Source: Staphylococcus nepalensis
GTDB lineage: Bacteria > Bacillota > Bacilli > Staphylococcales > Staphylococcaceae
DNA: 64,000 nt
Reading direction: 5' to 3'
Assembly: GCF_014635045.1 (NCBI RefSeq)
Contig: NZ_BMCF01000001.1
Span: forward strand, 1 to 64,000
In this document: piece by piece, positions 52,425 to 61,684 of the stretch
Position numbering within the stretch: the first letter of the stretch is position 1
Layout: each line of letters starts with the position of its first letter
The notes under the pieces: generated by a model
The model's database searches: none
What the model saw: the letters and a program-made list of their open reading frames with translations, nothing else
Told to the model about the DNA's origin: nothing
Program-made: the position numbers and the translations under genes

Positions 52425-52439
52425 TTGTAAGCGTTTTAT
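52425..52439. promoter_or_regulatory. Candidate cre-like site upstream of glcU
   Basis: TTGTAAGCGTTTTAT matches the cre consensus except for the penultimate position. It lies about 180 bases upstream of glcU, whose product takes up glucose. Weak evidence. Confidence 0.3.
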
Positions 52440-52617
52440 AAGTTTCTTGTTTAAGTTATATATTCATATTAATTTTATAAATAAAAAGGCTGCACTATAA
52501 TCTAATATTTTTACTATCCGATAACTTTACTTTAGAATATATATCTAGGGCGATCAAAAATGATTGTTTTATATAGAAGGAAAGTAAAATTAAATAGAGA
52601 GTGAGTGAAGCTTAATT

Positions 52618-53475
52618 ATGGATTTATTAATTGCCCTACTCCCTGCGTTGTTTTGGGGGAGTGTTGTTTTAATTAATGTGCTCGTTGGTGGAGGCCCTTA
52701 CAATCAAATTAGAGGTACTACTTTCGGTGCGCTTATTATTGGTATTTTACTCTTACTTACTGGCAATACAAAATTCGACGACCCCATCGTTATTATTGTA
52801 GGTTTAATTTCTGGTGCTTTTTGGGCATTAGGACAAGGATATCAATTAAAATCAGTGAGTTTAATTGGTGTATCTAAAACCATGCCAATTTCTACAGGTT
52901 TGCAACTTGTCGGCACAACTTTATTTAGTGCCATTTTCTTAGGTGAGTGGAGTACTGGAACTCAAGTTGCACTCGGCTTAGTAGCAATGGTTTTACTTGT
53001 TGGCGGTATTGCGCTTACATCTATTAAAGGAAAAAATGAAGCATCAGAGAATACCAAAAACTTTGGTAAAGCGATTCCTATTTTATTAATTTCTACAGTA
53101 GGCTATGTCGTCTATGTGGTAGTTGCTCAAATATTTGGTGTAGATGGCATGAATGCCCTCTTCTTCCAATCTATAGGTATGGCAATTGGCGGATTAATTT
53201 TATCTGCTAAACATGAAACTTCAATAAAAAGTACAGTTTGGAATTTAATCCCAGGTGTAATTTGGGGAATAGGTAACTTGTTTATGTTCTATTCACAACC
53301 TAAAGTAGGCGTAGCAACTAGCTTTTCATTTTCACAATTATTAGTAATCGTCTCTACACTTGGAGGAATATTCTTATTAGGTGAAAGAAAAGACAAACGT
53401 CAAATGATTGGCATATGGACAGGTATAGTACTAATCGTTATAGCTGCCTTTGTCTTAGGTAATATTAAAGGTTAA
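52618..53475 (+). CDS. glcU: Glucose uptake protein GlcU
   Basis: 285-residue, ten-helix member of the GRP (drug/metabolite transporter superfamily) sugar uptake family. Characteristic: [41 protein letters not shown] and [21 protein letters not shown]. It imports glucose without phosphorylation, probably by proton symport. Followed 94 bases later by a glucose dehydrogenase gene; the pair glcU-gdh provides a PTS-independent glucose oxidation route. Confidence 0.92.
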   Translation: MDLLIALLPALFWGSVVLINVLVGGGPYNQIRGTTFGALIIGILLLLTGNTKFDDPIVIIVGLISGAFWALGQGYQLKSVSLIGVSKTMPISTGLQLVGTTLFSAIFLGEWSTGTQVALGLVAMVLLVGGIALTSIKGKNEASENTKNFGKAIPILLISTVGYVVYVVVAQIFGVDGMNALFFQSIGMAIGGLILSAKHETSIKSTVWNLIPGVIWGIGNLFMFYSQPKVGVATSFSFSQLLVIVSTLGGIFLLGERKDKRQMIGIWTGIVLIVIAAFVLGNIKG

Positions 53476-53569
53476 TATAGAAGCGTTACAACAAAGCATT
53501 ATCAATCAATATACTTTATTATATGATCTAAACTTTTAAAGTATGCCGAATAACAAGGAGGAATTTTAA

Positions 53570-54361
53570 ATGTTTAAAGATTTAGAAGGTAAAGTCGTTG
53601 TTATTACTGGGTCTGGCAGTGGTATAGGAAAAGCAATGGCAGAACAATTTGGTGAAGAAAAAGCCAATGTCATATTAAACTATCGTTCTGAACGTCATAT
53701 GGATGCTATCGAGTCCTCAATTAAATTCATAGAGGACGCTGGTGGTAAAGCTATTAAAGTTCAAGCAGATATCTCAAAAGAAGATGATGTTAATCATCTT
53801 GTCCAATCTGCCGTTAAACGTTTTGGTACGCTTGACATTATGATTAATAACGCTGGGTTCGAAAAACCTATACCAACTCACGAGATGCCTTTAGAAGAAT
53901 GGCAAAAAGTGATTGATGTCAACCTAACTGGTGCTTTTTTAGGTTCAAAAGCTGCAGTTAATCAATTTCTTAAAGAAGATAAACAAGGTATTATTATTAA
54001 TACATCAAGCGTTCACGACAAAATTCCTTGGCCAAACTATGTCAATTATGCCGCGAGTAAAGGCGGGTTAAAATTAATGATGGAAACAATGTCTATGGAA
54101 TACGCGCAATACGGCATTCGCATTAATAATATCTCACCAGGCGCAATTGTAACTGAACATACAAGAGAAAAATTCTCAGATCCTAAAACACGCGAAGAAA
54201 CCTTAGAAATGATTCCAGCTAAAGCAATCGGCGAAGCTGATGAAGTAGCTAACGTTGCAAGATTCCTCGCATCTGATTTAGCAAGCTATATTCACGGAAC
54301 TACCATTTATGTGGATGGCGGAATGACAAACTATCCAGCATTTATGGGAGGTAAAGGTTAA
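53570..54361 (+). CDS. gdh: Glucose 1-dehydrogenase (SDR)
   Basis: 263-residue classical short-chain dehydrogenase. NAD(P)-binding TGSGSGIG (13-20), NNAG, catalytic Ser146/147, Tyr160 and Lys164 (YAASK), and the C-terminal GGMTNYPAFMGGKG typical of Bacillus-type glucose dehydrogenases. Oxidises glucose to gluconolactone. Shine-Dalgarno AAGGAGG. Likely cotranscribed with glcU and ended by a strong hairpin at 54406-54461. Confidence 0.92.
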   Translation: MFKDLEGKVVVITGSGSGIGKAMAEQFGEEKANVILNYRSERHMDAIESSIKFIEDAGGKAIKVQADISKEDDVNHLVQSAVKRFGTLDIMINNAGFEKPIPTHEMPLEEWQKVIDVNLTGAFLGSKAAVNQFLKEDKQGIIINTSSVHDKIPWPNYVNYAASKGGLKLMMETMSMEYAQYGIRINNISPGAIVTEHTREKFSDPKTREETLEMIPAKAIGEADEVANVARFLASDLASYIHGTTIYVDGGMTNYPAFMGGKG

Positions 54362-54405
54362 CATACCTCCTCGTCTATAACAAACCAACTTATTTAGATT
54401 GGCTC

Positions 54406-54461
54406 AAAAAATAGACAAATCTTACGCAAACATTTGATTTGCGCTAGGTTTGTCTATTTTT
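54406..54461 (+). terminator. Terminator of glcU-gdh
   Basis: Long stem AAAAATAGACAAA/TTTGTCTATTTTT extended inside by CGCAAA/TTTGCG, with the T-run in the 3' arm. It lies 45 bases after the gdh stop. Confidence 0.9.
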
Positions 54462-54818
54462 GTTTGTATAACATTAATGTGAGGTTGATGAATAGATTTA
54501 TTAAGTTGTTAAATGATGTAATTTATCTAAAAACGACATCCTAAATATGAGCAGTAGTTACATTAATTTTGTCCCAATGATCGCTTATCTCATCGACTTT
54601 ATTCCAAAAATTTTTTGAAATAGCAATATTTTCACTAAAATCATAGCATTTGTTAATTACTTTACTATATTTATGCAACCTATAAACTCGCTTGCTATAT
54701 AATTTCATATATTTTATTGCTTTCATTTTAAATGCAGCAGTAATTGGATACGATGCCTGCAAATACACTAACCGAAAACGACGAGCTATAGCAATGCCTA
54801 CGGAAAGTATGCATAAAA
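54462..54818. other. Gene-free stretch, possibly degenerate
   Basis: About 360 bases between two terminators. It contains a 75-codon open frame on the minus strand (54541-54768, GTG start) with no ribosome-binding site, no promoter and no recognisable similarity. Its right part holds CGAGCTATAGCAATG and GTATGCATAA, reminiscent of words in the 32.6-32.9 kb repeat cluster. I see no supportable gene here. Confidence 0.5.
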
Positions 54819-54853
54819 AACTGCCAACAAAGTCGGAAACTTTGTCGACAGTT
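54819..54853 (-). terminator. Terminator of the AEC transporter gene
   Basis: Stem AACTGCC-ACAAAGT with ACTTTGT-GACAGTT (54819-54853) and TTTTTATGC after it on the minus strand. Confidence 0.8.
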
Positions 54854-54902
54854 AGAACTAACCTATCCAGATTAGTTTAGAAATATTATCTATTTTAATG
54901 AT

Positions 54903-55811
54903 TTATACAAATAAAGCTTGATAGATATACAAAATAATAATACTAATTACAATCGTCAAGTTACTGACCATACCTACCAATGGCAACGTCTTATATTTAA
55001 ACTGAATAGAATAAGGTATGATAGCTACACCAATCGGTAATAACCAAGCAACTTGTAATGTTGTCTTAATCATTTGGTCGTCTACAGGTAACAAGAAATA
55101 AACTAATAATCCTGCTAATATGCCTAGACCATAATGCAAGCCTAAATATTTTAAAGCAATAGGTAAAAAGCGCTTATCAATACTAAAATTTAGCATTAAA
55201 CCAAGTAAAATCATAGATAATGGCATATTAGCGCCTGATAAAACAGAGAAGAAGTTAATTACAGGTTCTGGGAAATGAATATTAAGCATATTTAAAATAA
55301 ACATGATGATATATGTCATTAAAGGAACAGATTTAAGCAAATTTTTACCTAAATATTTGAAATCAAAATTATCACCAGCACTGCTGAAGTAACTCCCAAC
55401 AAAATAAGTCACCCCAAACATAATGATGGCACCACCGATATCAGCCATGCCGAAATATATCATACCTGTTTTAGGCCAAATAGCCTCTACAAGAGGATAA
55501 GCAAATAAACCAATATTGAGTGATGCCGTCATCATCCCAACAGTGCCACGTATATGATTATCGTATTTTAAGAAAAACCAAATCACAATGACTTTTGCAA
55601 TAACACCGTATAGTATCATCATAATAGGCAATATAGAAAGCGATAAATCTAAGCTTGCCCCATTTAAATTGACGATTACTAAAGAAGGTAACGTGACATT
55701 TAAGACTAAGGTTGAAAAGACTTGACTATCATTAGCTTTAAAGTATTTTATGCGTTTAAGTGTATAGCCTAAGGCAATAAGTAAAATAATAATAATAAAT
55801 TGTTGGGTCAC
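54903..55811 (-). CDS. AEC (auxin efflux carrier) family transporter
   Basis: 302-residue, ten-helix membrane protein of the AEC/MleP family. Conserved features: FSTLVLNVTLPSLVIVNL in the first repeat, MTASLNIGLFAYPLVEAIW, and GANMPLSMILLGLML in the second repeat. Substrates of bacterial members include malate and other organic acids; unknown here. GTG 55811 is chosen because AGAAGGA lies five bases before it. Monocistronic. Confidence 0.85.
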   Translation of the reverse strand: MTQQFIIIILLIALGYTLKRIKYFKANDSQVFSTLVLNVTLPSLVIVNLNGASLDLSLSILPIMMILYGVIAKVIVIWFFLKYDNHIRGTVGMMTASLNIGLFAYPLVEAIWPKTGMIYFGMADIGGAIIMFGVTYFVGSYFSSAGDNFDFKYLGKNLLKSVPLMTYIIMFILNMLNIHFPEPVINFFSVLSGANMPLSMILLGLMLNFSIDKRFLPIALKYLGLHYGLGILAGLLVYFLLPVDDQMIKTTLQVAWLLPIGVAIIPYSIQFKYKTLPLVGMVSNLTIVISIIILYIYQALFV

Positions 55812-55959
55812 ATAAATCCTTCTTTCATTCAATCATATCATTTTCATTCTATTTTCATACTTTAACATAAGTTACATCTATTTTAGAAGCTTTCGAATCC
55901 ATGTTATAATTCTAACTATATACTGAAAGCCTATACAAGATAGTGAAGGAGGTAATTAA

Positions 55960-56136
55960 ATGGATTTAAATGATAAGCTAGCAGAACTAAAACATGATTA
56001 CGTTCGATTACAAGGTGATCTTGAAAAAAGAGAATCCGTTAGTCAATCTGTAGATCCTTTAATTCGACAACTTGAACAAATAGAACAAGAAATGGCAGAA
56101 GTACGTTCAGAAATTAGACAAAAAGAAAATAAATAA
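55960..56136 (+). CDS. SE1832-like small coiled-coil protein
   Basis: 58-residue acidic, highly helical protein: starts MDLNDKLAELKHDYVRLQGD, ends EIRQKENK. Heptad-like Leu/Ile spacing suggests a short two-helix coiled coil, with a central SVDPLIRQLEQIEQE. It resembles a small family conserved in staphylococci (SE1832-type) with no known function. Shine-Dalgarno GAAGGAGG is excellent. A TATAAT about 45 bases upstream supports expression. No cysteine, no membrane segment. Confidence 0.75.
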   Translation: MDLNDKLAELKHDYVRLQGDLEKRESVSQSVDPLIRQLEQIEQEMAEVRSEIRQKENK

Positions 56137-56199
56137 CATCCTAGTAAATAAATATTTTACATGCTAAGATTAAGGACGAACATAGAAAGGATGTAATAT

Positions 56200-56517
56200 A
56201 TGCAACTGTATCTTATATTTTTGCCCGTGTTATATTTAATCGTAAGCTACATAAGTATATTTAAGATGAACACAATTATTACACGTATTTTACGTATCAT
56301 TATGGCTTTACTTTTGTTATTCGTTGTAGCTATTACAACATTATCATTCCCCGCTGTAAATTGGTGGGTATTTATCGTGCTATTACTTATCGTAGGTAAT
56401 GTAGAAATTACAGGCTTTAAAAATAGTAAGAACGACCAGAAAGCTGTACAAATTTTAAATATAATGAGTATTGTTTTATTTGTAATCTATGTCATTTTGA
56501 CGTTAGTTTTATATTAA
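56200..56517 (+). CDS. Small membrane protein of unknown function
   Basis: 105 residues with four hydrophobic segments (about 2-20, 25-45, 48-65, 82-104) joined by short basic loops (MNTIITRILR, KNSKNDQK). Shine-Dalgarno GAAAGGATG. It follows the coiled-coil protein by 64 bases and could be cotranscribed. No recognised domain. Confidence 0.72.
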   Translation: MQLYLIFLPVLYLIVSYISIFKMNTIITRILRIIMALLLLFVVAITTLSFPAVNWWVFIVLLLIVGNVEITGFKNSKNDQKAVQILNIMSIVLFVIYVILTLVLY

Positions 56518-56530
56518 AAACACCCATTTT

Positions 56531-56561
56531 AATGCTGATGTAGCTAAGCTATTTCAGCATT
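56531..56561 (+). terminator. Terminator after the small membrane protein
   Basis: Perfect 8-bp stem AATGCTGA/TCAGCATT followed by TTTTATT, 14 bases past the stop codon. Confidence 0.85.
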
Positions 56562-56579
56562 TTTTATTAAATTAAAAGA

Positions 56580-56617
56580 CGGGCGTACGGTATCTACAAC
56601 TTGATACGGTACGCCCG
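56580..56617 (-). terminator. GC-rich hairpin after the RND gene
   Basis: A 15-bp stem with one mismatch (56580-56594 with 56603-56617; ends CGGGCGTAC/GTACGCCCG), very GC-rich for this DNA. On the minus strand TCTTTTAATTT follows. Probably terminates the RND gene, 57 bases past its stop. Confidence 0.75.
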
Positions 56618-56673
56618 ATTCATATTTTATTAGTTCAATAATTATAATGCATTTCTATGTTGTCCTGCATCAG

Positions 56674-59600
56674 TTATTTTGATTTATTTTCTTTTTTTAA
56701 TATTTTGGCTTTTAAAGTAAACAATATTTCATAAATAACTGGCACAACAATTAATGTCAGTAATGTCGAAGATATTAAACCGCCTACAACTGTTGCAGCC
56801 ATACCTTTGGAAATAATAATAGAACTATCTTCACCAAATAACATTGGTGTTAATGCACCAATCGTTGCTAATGCAGTCATCAGGATTGGTCTGATACGCG
56901 TGCCCCCTGCTTCTAATAGCGCTGCTTTCATTTCCATGCCTTGTTGTTGCTTATTGATTACTCTATCGATTAACACAATTGCATTTGTTACCACGATACC
57001 AATCAACATTAGCATACCAATCATACTTGGTACAGAAACTGTTTCACCAGTTACAATTAGTGCAACAACAACGCCGATAACTGTATAAGGTAATGAGAAT
57101 AATATTGTAAATGGTGCCAATGCGCCTTTAAACGTCAACACTAATACTAAATAAACAATAATAATTGCTGCGAGCATTGCCATAGTTAGTTGCGTTACTG
57201 CATTATTAATATCTTCATTAGCGCCCCCTACATTAATATCTACATTATCAGGTTTCTCTATTTCATTGACTTTTGAAAGTATTTTTTGAGATGTACCACC
57301 AACATCATCACTTGTTACTTTACCGGAAACTTTTGAAGTATAGTCCCCTGCTTTTGTTTCTATTTTGTTCGGTGTGCTTGTCTTCTCTAATTCAGCTATA
57401 TCACTTAATTCAATTGATTGACCTGTTGGTGTCTGAAGCTCAGTGTTGTTAAGTTTTGCTTCTGTCCAGTCAGTCTCTTTATCTTCTTTAATCTTTACGT
57501 CAATCTCTTTACCGCTTTCTTTAACTGTGGTTACACTTTGTTCTGGTGTGTTTTGGTTTAATGTCATAGCTAATTGTGACGCAGATAAACCATAATTTGA
57601 AGCTTTATTCTGATCTACTTTGATATTATATTGTTCGTATGTTTTTGTTAAATCAGATTTTACATTTGCCATCCCCTCAATATCTTTCATATCATTCTCA
57701 ACTTTATTAACCGTATCTTTTATTGCGTCAAGTGATGGTCCTGTTACGGATACTTCTAATTCATTATTTGTGCCGCCACCACTCATATCTTGGTTCGCCC
57801 AATCCCCGGGATGCTGATATGTCTCGATATGATTCAAGACTTTATCAGGTTCTTCATCGAAATTAGGGGTGTTAGATTCATATTCCACCATAATCGCCAT
57901 ACTGTTTGAACTACCTGTCGGATCTGTTGGTGTTGCTCCACCAACAGAATATTGTACTGTTTTCACTTTATCTTTATTATTCAAATATTTTTGTACTTGT
58001 TCAGCATGTTCTAAGACACCTGCTTCTGTTTCACCTGGCTCTGGTGTATACGTTAATGCCATAAATTTATCTTCACCAGTTGAGATAAAGCTAGTTCCTA
58101 GTTTCGCAGCACCTAAGCCCACACTAGCTATTAAAACAACAGTACTTATAAGCATTACTATCCATTTATGCGCGAGTGACCAACGTAATATCTTTTTATA
58201 GCCCCTACCTACTATGCCTAAAGATGTTTCTTTTTTCCGTTTTATACCTTTTTTAAAAAATGTAGCACTCAAGGAAGGTACAATCGTAATTGAAACAAGT
58301 AACGACGCTAATAAACTAAACGCAATTGCAAGTGCAAATGGCCTAAACATTTCACCTACTGAACCAGTTACAAATGCTAATGGTAGAAATACGATAATCG
58401 TAACAATAGTAGAAGACATGATTGGTTTGAAAACTTCTTTTGTTGCACTGATGATTAGCTTATCACCCGTTAATGCCTCTTTTTTGTCTGATAAACGTCT
58501 ATATATGTTTTCAACTACAACGATTGAATCGTCGATAACACGTCCGATTGCAACTGTCAGCGCACCAAGTGTTAAAATGTTTAATGAAACATTGGCTAAT
58601 TTCAGCGCAACCATCGCAATAAGTATAGACATAGGTATGGAAACGACTGAAATCGCCGTAGTTCTAATGTTTCTTAAGAATAATAAGATGACAATAATAG
58701 CTACAATCGTACCGAGTGCTGCTTTTTCAATCATTGTATACAGTGAATCTTCTATTGGTTTGGCCGTATCCATCACTTTTGTAGCTTTTATATCTTTATT
58801 TTCTTTTGTGAATTCATCTATGGCTTTTTTAGTATCATTTGCTACTTGAACAGTGTTTGCATCTTGGGCTTTTGTCACTTGTACATTAATTGCGTCTTTG
58901 CCATTTGTTTTAGAAATAGACTCACGTTCCTCACCTACTGAAACACTTGCAATGTCCTGAAGTTTAACTGAAGGTACACTACTATCATTAGCCGCTTCAT
59001 CCGAATTATTATCAGACGATGGTGTATCAGCTGCTTGTGACGAAAGTTGCGCCTCACCATTTTGAGTTGACTCTCCATCACTTTGTCCTTGGCTACCCAT
59101 ACTTGATGCTGATAATGGGATTTCCAAATTTTGCAACGCTTCTACTGAAGTGAATTGTCCATCGATTACTACCGATTTCTCAGTTTTACCAAATTGGAAT
59201 AATCCTAACGGGGTTTCACTAGTAGCACTTTTTAAAAATTGTTCCACACTTTCTACAGTCAAACCACTCTGTTGTAATTTATCTTGGTCAAATTTTATTG
59301 AAACTTCTCGTGATGTTTGCCCGTTCAATTGTGCATTTTGTACGCCATCAATTGTCTGTAATTTAGGCAATAGTTGGTTATTAACTTTGCTTGTTGTATC
59401 TTTAAGATTATTATCATCTGTGGTAAATGAATAGGCTACAATTGGAAAAGCATTCATGGAACTTCTCGTTAACTCTGGTTCTTCAACTTCATCACTGAAG
59501 TTAATTTTATCCAATTCCTTTTTTAAATCATTTTCAGCTTTATCCATATTCGTTCCATTTTCATATTCAACAGATACCATAGAAGCATTTTGAATGGATT

Positions 59601-59853
59601 GAGCATTAACATTTTTTACATTTGCCATGGATCTTATTTGGTCGTCAATCTTATCACTTATATCATCTTTGATCGTTTCAGGCGTAGCTCCTGCCATTGT
59701 CGTTTGTACAGTAATTACTGGTGGTTCTACGTCAGGTAATAGTTCAAGTTTCATTTTAGCACTTGAATATACGCCACCTAATATAACCAGTATGACCATA
59801 AGGAAGATAGCAAACTTATTTCCCAGTGAAAACTGTAAAAGTTTTTTGATCAT
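56674..59853 (-). CDS. RND-family efflux transporter (AcrB/SecDF-like, HAE-type)
   Basis: 1059-residue resistance-nodulation-division transporter: an N-terminal helix, a large extracytoplasmic domain, a helix bundle, then the whole pattern repeated. The proton-relay acidic pair is in AIGRVIDDSIVVVENIYRRL; GDKFMAL and LTFKGALAPFTILFSLPYTVIG are further family features. Residues about 249-294 are a Ser/Gln/Asn/Asp-rich low-complexity insert in the first extracytoplasmic domain. No adaptor or outer-membrane gene is nearby, as expected for a Gram-positive. Substrate unknown. Shine-Dalgarno GAGGAG. Monocistronic. Confidence 0.9.
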   Translation of the reverse strand: MIKKLLQFSLGNKFAIFLMVILVILGGVYSSAKMKLELLPDVEPPVITVQTTMAGATPETIKDDISDKIDDQIRSMANVKNVNAQSIQNASMVSVEYENGTNMDKAENDLKKELDKINFSDEVEEPELTRSSMNAFPIVAYSFTTDDNNLKDTTSKVNNQLLPKLQTIDGVQNAQLNGQTSREVSIKFDQDKLQQSGLTVESVEQFLKSATSETPLGLFQFGKTEKSVVIDGQFTSVEALQNLEIPLSASSMGSQGQSDGESTQNGEAQLSSQAADTPSSDNNSDEAANDSSVPSVKLQDIASVSVGEERESISKTNGKDAINVQVTKAQDANTVQVANDTKKAIDEFTKENKDIKATKVMDTAKPIEDSLYTMIEKAALGTIVAIIVILLFLRNIRTTAISVVSIPMSILIAMVALKLANVSLNILTLGALTVAIGRVIDDSIVVVENIYRRLSDKKEALTGDKLIISATKEVFKPIMSSTIVTIIVFLPLAFVTGSVGEMFRPFALAIAFSLLASLLVSITIVPSLSATFFKKGIKRKKETSLGIVGRGYKKILRWSLAHKWIVMLISTVVLIASVGLGAAKLGTSFISTGEDKFMALTYTPEPGETEAGVLEHAEQVQKYLNNKDKVKTVQYSVGGATPTDPTGSSNSMAIMVEYESNTPNFDEEPDKVLNHIETYQHPGDWANQDMSGGGTNNELEVSVTGPSLDAIKDTVNKVENDMKDIEGMANVKSDLTKTYEQYNIKVDQNKASNYGLSASQLAMTLNQNTPEQSVTTVKESGKEIDVKIKEDKETDWTEAKLNNTELQTPTGQSIELSDIAELEKTSTPNKIETKAGDYTSKVSGKVTSDDVGGTSQKILSKVNEIEKPDNVDINVGGANEDINNAVTQLTMAMLAAIIIVYLVLVLTFKGALAPFTILFSLPYTVIGVVVALIVTGETVSVPSMIGMLMLIGIVVTNAIVLIDRVINKQQQGMEMKAALLEAGGTRIRPILMTALATIGALTPMLFGEDSSIIISKGMAATVVGGLISSTLLTLIVVPVIYEILFTLKAKILKKENKSK

Positions 59854-59986
59854 ATTTTCTTTCTCCTCTACATTATAATTCAGTTTATGTCAGTATATTG
59901 TTTTATTATTCAATCATTTGTTTGTATCACTTTAACTTTTAAAATATATGTATACTTTAAAATGCATTTAAAACCCATAAAAAATG

Positions 59987-60029
59987 CACGTTATAAAGTT
60001 TAACTTTCATATTAATACCTTATAACGTG
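59987..60029 (-). terminator. Terminator of femX
   Basis: Perfect 10-bp stem CACGTTATAA/TTATAACGTG (59987-59996 with 60020-60029) followed on the minus strand by CATTTTTTATG. Confidence 0.88.
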
Positions 60030-60058
60030 TCTATCTTTATAACATACTCTTCTTAATA

Positions 60059-61309
60059 TTAATTACGTTTTAATTTACGTGAAAGTTTGATTTTCGCTTT
60101 CGTCAATTTAGGTTTAAGGTTTTCAATCACTTGGTATAACGGTTTATTTAAAACATAATCAAATTCCCCAATTTTTTCACTTAAATAAGTGCCCCACACT
60201 TTCTTAAATGTCCATAGTCCATAGTGGTCTGAATCTTTATCTGGATTATTATCTGTGCCACCAAAATCATATGTAGTCGCGCCATGTTCTCTGGCATATT
60301 GCATCATCGCAAATTGCATATGATGGTTTGGTAAGAAATCACGATAATCATTTGAGGAAGCACCGTAAAGATAATATGACTTGTTTCCTGCAAACATAAG
60401 TAACGCCCCAGATAAATAGATGCCTTCTGGATGCTTGTCTTCTAGCGCTTCCATTTCATCAATTAGTTCTTGTGTCTTTTTCATTTTATTTTCGGCGTCA
60501 TTTATTTTATTTAATGTTTTTTTATCTTGCTTTTTCTCAGTTAATTTCACTTTTTCTTCTTCTAATTGTGCTAAATCTTGGCGTAAATCTTTAAGTACTG
60601 GTTTAGGTTCTAACTTCACTAAAAATAATTCTGCATCGCCATCAGGATGAAGTGCATCATAAATATTTTGAAAATAACTAACATCTCTTGTTAAAAAGCC
60701 ATCTCTTTCACCAGTAATTTTCATTAATTCAGCAAATGTTTTTAAACCTTCTCTATCAGAACGCTCTACTTTGGTGCCGCGTTTTAAAGCTAATCTCACT
60801 TTTGAGCGATTTCTTCTTTCAAAACTTTGAATTAAGTCATCGTCGTTTTTATCAATAGGTGTTACCATTGTCATTCTTGGTTGAATATAGTCTTTAGAGA
60901 GGCCTGCTTTAAATCCTTTATGTTTAAATCCTAATTCTCTTAAATGTCTCAGTGCGTCAGCACCTTTATCCACTTCTACATCTGGGTCTATTTTAATTGT
61001 ATAAGCTTTTTCTTCTTTAGCTATTTGTACTGCATATTCTAATAATGTTTCTAACGCAAGCTTATTACTATAATCAGTTACAAATCCTCTTGAAATATAA
61101 CATAGTGTGTATGGCAATTTAGGTATTTTTTTAAATAATAACTGGGCTACGCCTAAAATTTCGCCATTTTCACCGACTGCAATACGTTTCGAGTACCAGC
61201 CAGTTAATTTTTTTGTTTCTGCCCATTGTGTTAATTGTAACAAATCTCCTTGTGAGTGTGATTTGACAAACGCATCATGAGCCTGATTTGTGATATTCAT
61301 CTTTTCCAT
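60059..61309 (-). CDS. femX: Lipid II:glycine glycyltransferase FemX (FmhB)
   Basis: 416-residue Fem-family peptidyltransferase that adds the first glycine of the pentaglycine bridge to lipid II, using glycyl-tRNA; essential in S. aureus. Start EKMNITNQAHDAFVKSH, core RRNRSKVRLALKRGT and GTDNNPDKDSDHYGLW match S. aureus FmhB. The coiled-coil arm (about 260-310, LEEEKVKLTEKKQDKK) is slightly shorter than in S. aureus. ATG 61309 has AAAGGAG upstream; a longer in-frame extension to 61375 lacks family similarity. Confidence 0.95.
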   Translation of the reverse strand: MEKMNITNQAHDAFVKSHSQGDLLQLTQWAETKKLTGWYSKRIAVGENGEILGVAQLLFKKIPKLPYTLCYISRGFVTDYSNKLALETLLEYAVQIAKEEKAYTIKIDPDVEVDKGADALRHLRELGFKHKGFKAGLSKDYIQPRMTMVTPIDKNDDDLIQSFERRNRSKVRLALKRGTKVERSDREGLKTFAELMKITGERDGFLTRDVSYFQNIYDALHPDGDAELFLVKLEPKPVLKDLRQDLAQLEEEKVKLTEKKQDKKTLNKINDAENKMKKTQELIDEMEALEDKHPEGIYLSGALLMFAGNKSYYLYGASSNDYRDFLPNHHMQFAMMQYAREHGATTYDFGGTDNNPDKDSDHYGLWTFKKVWGTYLSEKIGEFDYVLNKPLYQVIENLKPKLTKAKIKLSRKLKRN

Positions 61310-61429
61310 AAAACTGATATCTCCTTTTACCATTACATACTTTGTTATTATACATTGCTTCACGCATTCTTTCACATCATTTCCTATTCTTTGATATAAT
61401 AATGTAAATAAAGAAATGAGGTGATTATT

Positions 61430-61684
61430 ATGCGTATCATCATATTAGGACTACTTTTCCTAGTCAATTTAATTTTTGTAATTCAAGCGTTTGGTACATC
61501 TTTTAGTATTTCATACCTAAGTTTGAGGATTATATTAGCTGCTTTTACATTTTTATTATCTGTTTATTTATTACTTTTATCTGGTAAAAACAAATTGGCA
61601 ACTTCCTTAACTATTTTAACACTAATGGTTTCTTTGATACATGTTATTGTTATTGCGCATAGTATATATATCTATATTTATTAA
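61430..61684 (+). CDS. Small membrane protein of unknown function
   Basis: 84 residues with three hydrophobic segments (about 3-20, 25-47, 55-80) and almost no polar loops. ATG 61430 is used because GAGGTG lies seven bases before it; GTG 61421 overlaps that site. Its stop codon overlaps that of the convergent VOC gene (TTAA shared), leaving no room for a terminator. No recognised domain; a similar gene sits beside femX in S. aureus as far as I recall. Confidence 0.7.
   Translation: MRIIILGLLFLVNLIFVIQAFGTSFSISYLSLRIILAAFTFLLSVYLLLLSGKNKLATSLTILTLMVSLIHVIVIAHSIYIYIY

Noticed and set aside
54541..54768. 75-codon frame on the minus strand
   Set aside because: GTG start without a ribosome-binding site, no promoter, no recognised similarity, and it lies between two terminators; noted only as part of a gene-free stretch.
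58214..58849. 211-codon frame on the plus strand
   Set aside because: Lies wholly antisense to the RND exporter, composition is that of a complemented membrane protein, and there is no ribosome-binding site.
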